From the NCBI GenBank assembly GCA_964612085.1, contig CAZTCJ010000056.1, positions 1 to 25,538 on the forward strand: 25,538 nt of DNA, read 5' to 3'. This document shows positions 22,232-25,538 of this stretch, one piece after another. Source of the DNA: CAZTCJ01 sp964612085 (lineage in GTDB: Bacteria > Pseudomonadota > Alphaproteobacteria > JAJFIK01). The notes beneath the pieces were generated by a model. It was not told the DNA's origin and made no database searches. It saw only the letters and a program-made list of their open reading frames with translations. The translations under genes and the position numbers were made by a program. Every line of letters starts with the position of its first letter. Position 1 is the first letter of the stretch.

Positions 22232-23572
22232 ATGCGACTGGGAGCCATCATCCAGGCATCGATCGATATCATCGGTGAGATCGAACAGAGCGGCCGTCCG
22301 GCCGACCGCTATCTGAAGGACTGGGGGCGGGCGAACCGTTATGCCGGGTCGGGCGATCGCGCCTTGATCGCGGAGACCGTGTTCGGCGTGTTCCGTAAAC
22401 GCGCCGCCCTGGCCTGGCGCATGCAGAGCGACGATCCGCGTGCCCTGGTGCTGGCCTATCAGGCGCTCGAAGGGGGGCGGGGCGTCGAGGAGCTGGCCTC
22501 AGCCTGCGACGGCAAGGGGCACAACGCTGCTCCGTTGTCGGAGGATGAACGGGCGGGGCTGGAAAGCGCGCCTGACGGCACGCCTTCTGCCGCCGTGACC
22601 GCCAGTTTTCCCGCCTGGCTGGAGCTGCGCATCGATCCCCGGTTCGATCCGGTCGCGCTCATGTCGGCCATGAATGCCCGTGCGCCCGTCGATCTAAGGG
22701 TAAACCGTCTGCTGACGGATATGGCGGGCTTGCGGACCCGCATCGAACAGGATCTCGGACAAAGAGCGTCTGGCGTGGCCCTGGATGCCTGCCGTTTGAG
22801 CCCGGTCGGATTGCGGGTGCGCGAGACGGGCGCGCGGCGCGCCATGCCGGATTTCAAGGGTCTCAAGGCCTTTCAGGACGGCGATTTCGAAATCCAGGAC
22901 GAGGGCTCGCAACTCGTCAGCCTGCTGACCGGGGCGCGGCCGGGCGAGCGCATCGTCGATCTGTGCGCCGGCGCGGGCGGCAAGACGCTGGCCATGGCAT
23001 CCGGCATGGCCCATGACGGCGAGATCCTGGCCTGTGACGTGTCGGGCCGCCGTCTGCAGGACGCCCGGACCCGGTTGACACGCGCGGGCGCGCGCATCGC
23101 CCGGATCCGGACCATCGAGGCGTGGTCGCCTGACGGCGGCACGACCGATCCGGATCTGGAAGATTGGGCGGGCCGCGCCGACCGGGTGGTGCTCGATGTG
23201 CCTTGTTCCGGGTCCGGCACCTGGCGGCGCAGCCCTGACGCCAAATGGCGGTTGAGGCCCGACTGGCTCGATGAGGTGGGCCGCTCCCAGCAGGCGATCC
23301 TGGCGCGCGGGGTGCGGCTGGTGCGGCCCGGCGGCCTGCTCGTCTACATCACCTGTTCGATTCTGGCGGAAGAAAACCGGGATCGGATCGCCCGCTTCCT
23401 GGAAGTCCAGCCCGCCTTCTCCGTCGTGCCGGTTGAGGATCTGTGGCGCGCCCAGATCGGCCCGCCGCCGCACGGGCTGAGCGTCTGCTTCCAGGACGGC
23501 CTGCTGCACCTCGCGCCCCATCTCTCCGGCACGGACGGCTTCTTTTTCGCGGCTCTGAAGCGGCGGGAGTGA
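22232..23572 (+). CDS. RsmB/NOP-family rRNA (cytosine-C5) methyltransferase
   Basis: SAM-dependent RNA m5C methyltransferase, 446 residues. The two catalytic cysteines of the family are both present: C325 in LDVPCSGSGTWRRSPD (nucleophile-release motif IV) and C375 in YITCSILAEEN (motif VI). The SAM-binding motif VDLCAGAGGKT is at 242-251. The N-terminal ~120 residues resemble the NusB-like helical part of RsmB, which modifies C967 of 16S rRNA, but are divergent, so the exact target base is uncertain. Start ATG 22232 follows GAAGGG at 8-9 bases. It lies 46 bp after rlmE, forming an RNA-modification pair. Confidence 0.92.
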   Translation: MRLGAIIQASIDIIGEIEQSGRPADRYLKDWGRANRYAGSGDRALIAETVFGVFRKRAALAWRMQSDDPRALVLAYQALEGGRGVEELASACDGKGHNAAPLSEDERAGLESAPDGTPSAAVTASFPAWLELRIDPRFDPVALMSAMNARAPVDLRVNRLLTDMAGLRTRIEQDLGQRASGVALDACRLSPVGLRVRETGARRAMPDFKGLKAFQDGDFEIQDEGSQLVSLLTGARPGERIVDLCAGAGGKTLAMASGMAHDGEILACDVSGRRLQDARTRLTRAGARIARIRTIEAWSPDGGTTDPDLEDWAGRADRVVLDVPCSGSGTWRRSPDAKWRLRPDWLDEVGRSQQAILARGVRLVRPGGLLVYITCSILAEENRDRIARFLEVQPAFSVVPVEDLWRAQIGPPPHGLSVCFQDGLLHLAPHLSGTDGFFFAALKRRE

Positions 23573-23591
23573 GGCCGTTATTGTGCCGCCC

Positions 23592-23621
23592 TTGACGGCG
23601 CCCGCGCCCGGGTGCTCAAAC
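23592..23621 (+). promoter_or_regulatory. Weak candidate promoter for the TPR gene
   Basis: TTGACG (23592-23597) is a good -35 match; TCAAAC at 23616-23621, preceded by TG as in an extended -10, lies 18 bases later. It would give a leader of about 40 bases before the ATG at 23666. The -10 match is poor. Confidence 0.25.
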
Positions 23622-23665
23622 GGAAGGCAGTTTCGGCATCCGCCACCATAAAACAGGGGACCAGT

Positions 23666-24157
23666 ATGCTTCGCATCGCGGCTTTCGCGCTTCTCGGCGC
23701 TCTCACCCTTTCCCAGCCCGCCGGCGCCCGCGCCGTCACCACGGAAAACGCCCCGGCCGTCTCCGAGTATCTGACGCAGCGCGGTATCAAGGCGCTGGAC
23801 GACTCCAAAAAGGACGAAGCCATCCTGCTGTTCGAACAGGCGGTCACCGCCTTTCCGCGCAACGCCAAGGCGTTCGGGCAATTGGGCCGCGCCTATGAGC
23901 AAAAAGGCGATCAGGACAAAGCGCGCAAATATTACGGCATCGCGCTCTCCATCGATCCGGATGACACCAAGACCTTGCTGTGGGACGGCAAGGCGGCGGT
24001 CGAGGCCGACGATCTGGAAGCGGCCCGGACGCATCTGGAACGGCTCCAGCGGCTCTGCGGCACCTGTAGCGAATACCGCAGCTTGAACGAGGCGGTCACG
24101 GCGAAAGCGGCGGAAGGCGAAGGCGAGGTTGACGGCGAGGCTGACGCCCAGGAATAG
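23666..24157 (+). CDS. Exported tetratricopeptide-repeat protein
   Basis: A 163-residue periplasmic protein. Residues 1-23 form a Sec signal peptide (hydrophobic core AAFALLGALTL, likely cut after ARA). Two to three TPR units follow: YLTQRGIKALDDSKKDEAILLFEQAVTAFP, AFGQLGRAYEQKGDQDKARKYYGIALSIDP and LLWDGKAAVEADDLEAARTHLERLQRLC. A CGTC pair after the last repeat is a notable conserved-looking feature in similar alphaproteobacterial proteins and may form a disulfide. The acidic Glu/Asp/Ala tail is low complexity. ATG 23666 has AGGGGA just upstream; a start 54 bases earlier would bury the signal peptide. Function is unknown; TPRs usually scaffold protein contacts. Confidence 0.82.
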   Translation: MLRIAAFALLGALTLSQPAGARAVTTENAPAVSEYLTQRGIKALDDSKKDEAILLFEQAVTAFPRNAKAFGQLGRAYEQKGDQDKARKYYGIALSIDPDDTKTLLWDGKAAVEADDLEAARTHLERLQRLCGTCSEYRSLNEAVTAKAAEGEGEVDGEADAQE

Positions 24158-24168
24158 GATCGCCCGCC

Positions 24169-24197
24169 TGGACGGGGCCTGCGACTCTGCCTACATA
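24169..24197 (+). promoter_or_regulatory. Candidate guaA promoter implying a leaderless mRNA
   Basis: TGGACG (24169-24174) and TACATA (24192-24197) are separated by 17 bases. Transcription would start about 7 bases on, at the guaA ATG (24204). No Shine-Dalgarno stands before that ATG, which agrees with a leaderless transcript. Confidence 0.4.
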
Positions 24198-24203
24198 TCG
24201 GCC

Positions 24204-25538
24204 ATGACAGACCGTATTCTGATTATCGATTTTGGCTCGCAGGTGACCCAGCTCATCGCGCGGCGCGTGCGCGAAAGCGGCGTCTATTGCGAGATCGTGC
24301 CGTTCAACAAAGCGGATGCCAAAGCGCTCGACGCCTTCGATCCGCGCGCCGTGATCCTTTCCGGCGGCCCGGCGAGCGTCACCGCCGCCGACACGCCCCG
24401 CGCGCCCGAACGCCTGTTCAACATGAAAGTGCCGGTGCTAGGCATCTGTTACGGCCATCAGACGCTCTGCGCTCAACTGGGCGGGGCGGTGGAGACCTCC
24501 GACCATAAGGAATTCGGCCGGGCCTTCGTCGAAGTGACCGAGCCGTGCCCCCTGTTCGAGGGGGTCTGGGATGTGGGCTCCAGCCACCAGGTCTGGATGA
24601 GCCATGGAGACCGGGTGCTCTCCCTGCCCGAGGGCTTCAAGGCCGTGGCGGTGAGCGAGGGCGCGCCCTTGGCGGCCATCGCCGACGAGACCCGGCATTA
24701 TTACGGCGTGCAGTTCCACCCGGAAGTCGTGCACACGCCCCAGGGCGCGGCCCTGTTGAAGAACTTCACCCATACCATCGCGGGCTGCCGGGGCGACTGG
24801 ACCATGGCGGCCTTCAAGGACGCGGCCATCGAGCGGGTGCGCGCGCAAGTGGGCCAGGGCCGGGTGATCTGCGGGCTTTCGGGCGGGGTCGATTCCTCCG
24901 TAACCGCCGTATTATTACACGAGGCCATCGGCGATCAACTCACCTGCGTTTTTGTCGATACCGGCATGATGCGGGCAGGCGAGGGTGAAGAGGTCGTGCG
25001 CCTGTTCCGGGATCACTACAATATCCCCCTGGTTCATGTGCAGGCGGAAGATCTGTTCCTGGAGAAACTCAAGGGCGTCACCGACCCGGAGAAGAAGCGC
25101 AAGATCATCGGCGCCACTTTTATCGACGTTTTCGAGGCGGAAGCAGAGAAAGGGGGGGGCGCGGACTTTCTGGCCCAAGGCACGCTTTATCCCGATGTCA
25201 TCGAAAGCGTGTCCTTCGCGGGCGGCCCGAGCGTCACCATCAAGTCCCACCACAATGTGGGCGGCCTTCCCGAACGCATGAACATGGCGCTGGTCGAGCC
25301 CTTGCGTGAACTCTTCAAGGACGAAGTGCGCGCGCTGGGCCGCGAACTGGGCCTGCCCGACGCCTTTGTCGGCCGCCATCCGTTTCCCGGACCCGGCCTT
25401 GCCATCCGCCTGCCCGGCGAGATCACCCATGATAAGCTGGAGATTCTGCGCCAGGCCGACACGATTTATATCGAGGAGATCCGCAAGGCGGGGCTATACG
25501 ACGCCTTCTGGCAGGCCTTAGCCGTGCTCTTGCCGGTC
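24204..25538 (+). CDS. guaA: GMP synthase (glutamine-hydrolysing), 3' end cut by window
   Basis: Converts XMP, ATP and glutamine to GMP in the last step of guanine nucleotide synthesis. The frame is open from ATG 24204 to the window end, 445 codons; the family is about 520 residues, so the C-terminal dimerisation part is missing. The class I glutaminase triad is C82 (LGICYGHQ), H172 and E174 (GVQFHPEV). The synthetase P-loop is SGGVDSS (226-232), followed by FVDTGMMR and HHNVGGLPERM. A run of eight G at 25152-25159 keeps the frame (EKGGGAD). There is no Shine-Dalgarno before the ATG. It follows the TPR gene by 46 bp. No purine riboswitch is seen. Confidence 0.96.
   Translation, partial: MTDRILIIDFGSQVTQLIARRVRESGVYCEIVPFNKADAKALDAFDPRAVILSGGPASVTAADTPRAPERLFNMKVPVLGICYGHQTLCAQLGGAVETSDHKEFGRAFVEVTEPCPLFEGVWDVGSSHQVWMSHGDRVLSLPEGFKAVAVSEGAPLAAIADETRHYYGVQFHPEVVHTPQGAALLKNFTHTIAGCRGDWTMAAFKDAAIERVRAQVGQGRVICGLSGGVDSSVTAVLLHEAIGDQLTCVFVDTGMMRAGEGEEVVRLFRDHYNIPLVHVQAEDLFLEKLKGVTDPEKKRKIIGATFIDVFEAEAEKGGGADFLAQGTLYPDVIESVSFAGGPSVTIKSHHNVGGLPERMNMALVEPLRELFKDEVRALGRELGLPDAFVGRHPFPGPGLAIRLPGEITHDKLEILRQADTIYIEEIRKAGLYDAFWQALAVLLPV

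Noticed and set aside
25152..25159. Run of eight G in guaA as a possible frameshift or slippage site
   Set aside because: The frame is continuous on both sides and reads family sequence, so there is no evidence of a shift.
1..25538. Mobile elements, CRISPR arrays, tRNA or rRNA genes
   Set aside because: I found no transposase, regular repeat-spacer pattern, attachment repeats, T-loop signatures or rRNA-like sequence.

Overview
The window is a GC-rich, gene-dense chromosomal segment with short intergenic gaps. It most likely comes from an alphaproteobacterium. Signs of this are the ppx/gppA-rlmE pair, an alphaproteobacterial-type short XRE regulator, a second-type (GltX2-like) glutamyl-tRNA synthetase beside cysS, an Atm1-type ABC exporter, and a Gfo/Idh/MocA plus DegT pair like those that make 2,3-diamino sugars for lipid A. 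I cannot name a genus. I see no rRNA, tRNA, IS element, prophage or CRISPR array.

Layout: (1) 1-1019, minus strand, a nearly complete NADP-dependent MDR oxidoreductase, followed by a 384-bp divergent promoter region with several inverted repeats. (2) 1404-3633, plus, a sugar-nucleotide dehydrogenase and a PLP aminotransferase (GnnA/GnnB- or WbpB/WbpE-like). (3) 3676-9570, plus, nadE, a small membrane protein, gltX2, a cysteine-rich leader peptide, cysS and rarD, packed like an operon. (4) 9586-10182, minus, a LOG-family nucleotide hydrolase. (5) 10380-13254, plus, a membrane-anchored Ig-like protein, an SRPBCC protein and an Atm1-type exporter. (6) 13242-19356, minus, an RND efflux pump with its adaptor and a PadR repressor in operon order, a 137-residue stand-alone chemoreceptor tip, and an XRE regulator. 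(7) 19357-20016, a 660-bp AT-richer non-coding region. (8) 20017-25538, plus, ppx/gppA, rlmE, an RsmB-like methyltransferase, a periplasmic TPR protein and a 3'-truncated guaA.

The most interesting object is between gltX2 and cysS. A 26-codon ORF (7085-7165) with a very strong Shine-Dalgarno sequence ends Pro-Cys-Cys-Cys-Leu-Cys-stop. Three of its four Cys codons are TGT, which is uncommon in this window. It is followed by stem-loops, one leading into a T-rich stretch, and by a cysS ribosome-binding site that lies in a possible small hairpin. This looks like cysteine-responsive ribosome-mediated attenuation of cysteinyl-tRNA synthetase. I do not know of a description of it in this group.

Secondary points of interest are a PadR operator candidate in front of padR-adaptor-RND, a perfect 11-bp inverted repeat with a CtrA-like TTAA-N7-TTAA core before the mini chemoreceptor, an 8-bp-arm inverted repeat before the XRE gene, and a possible leaderless guaA transcript.
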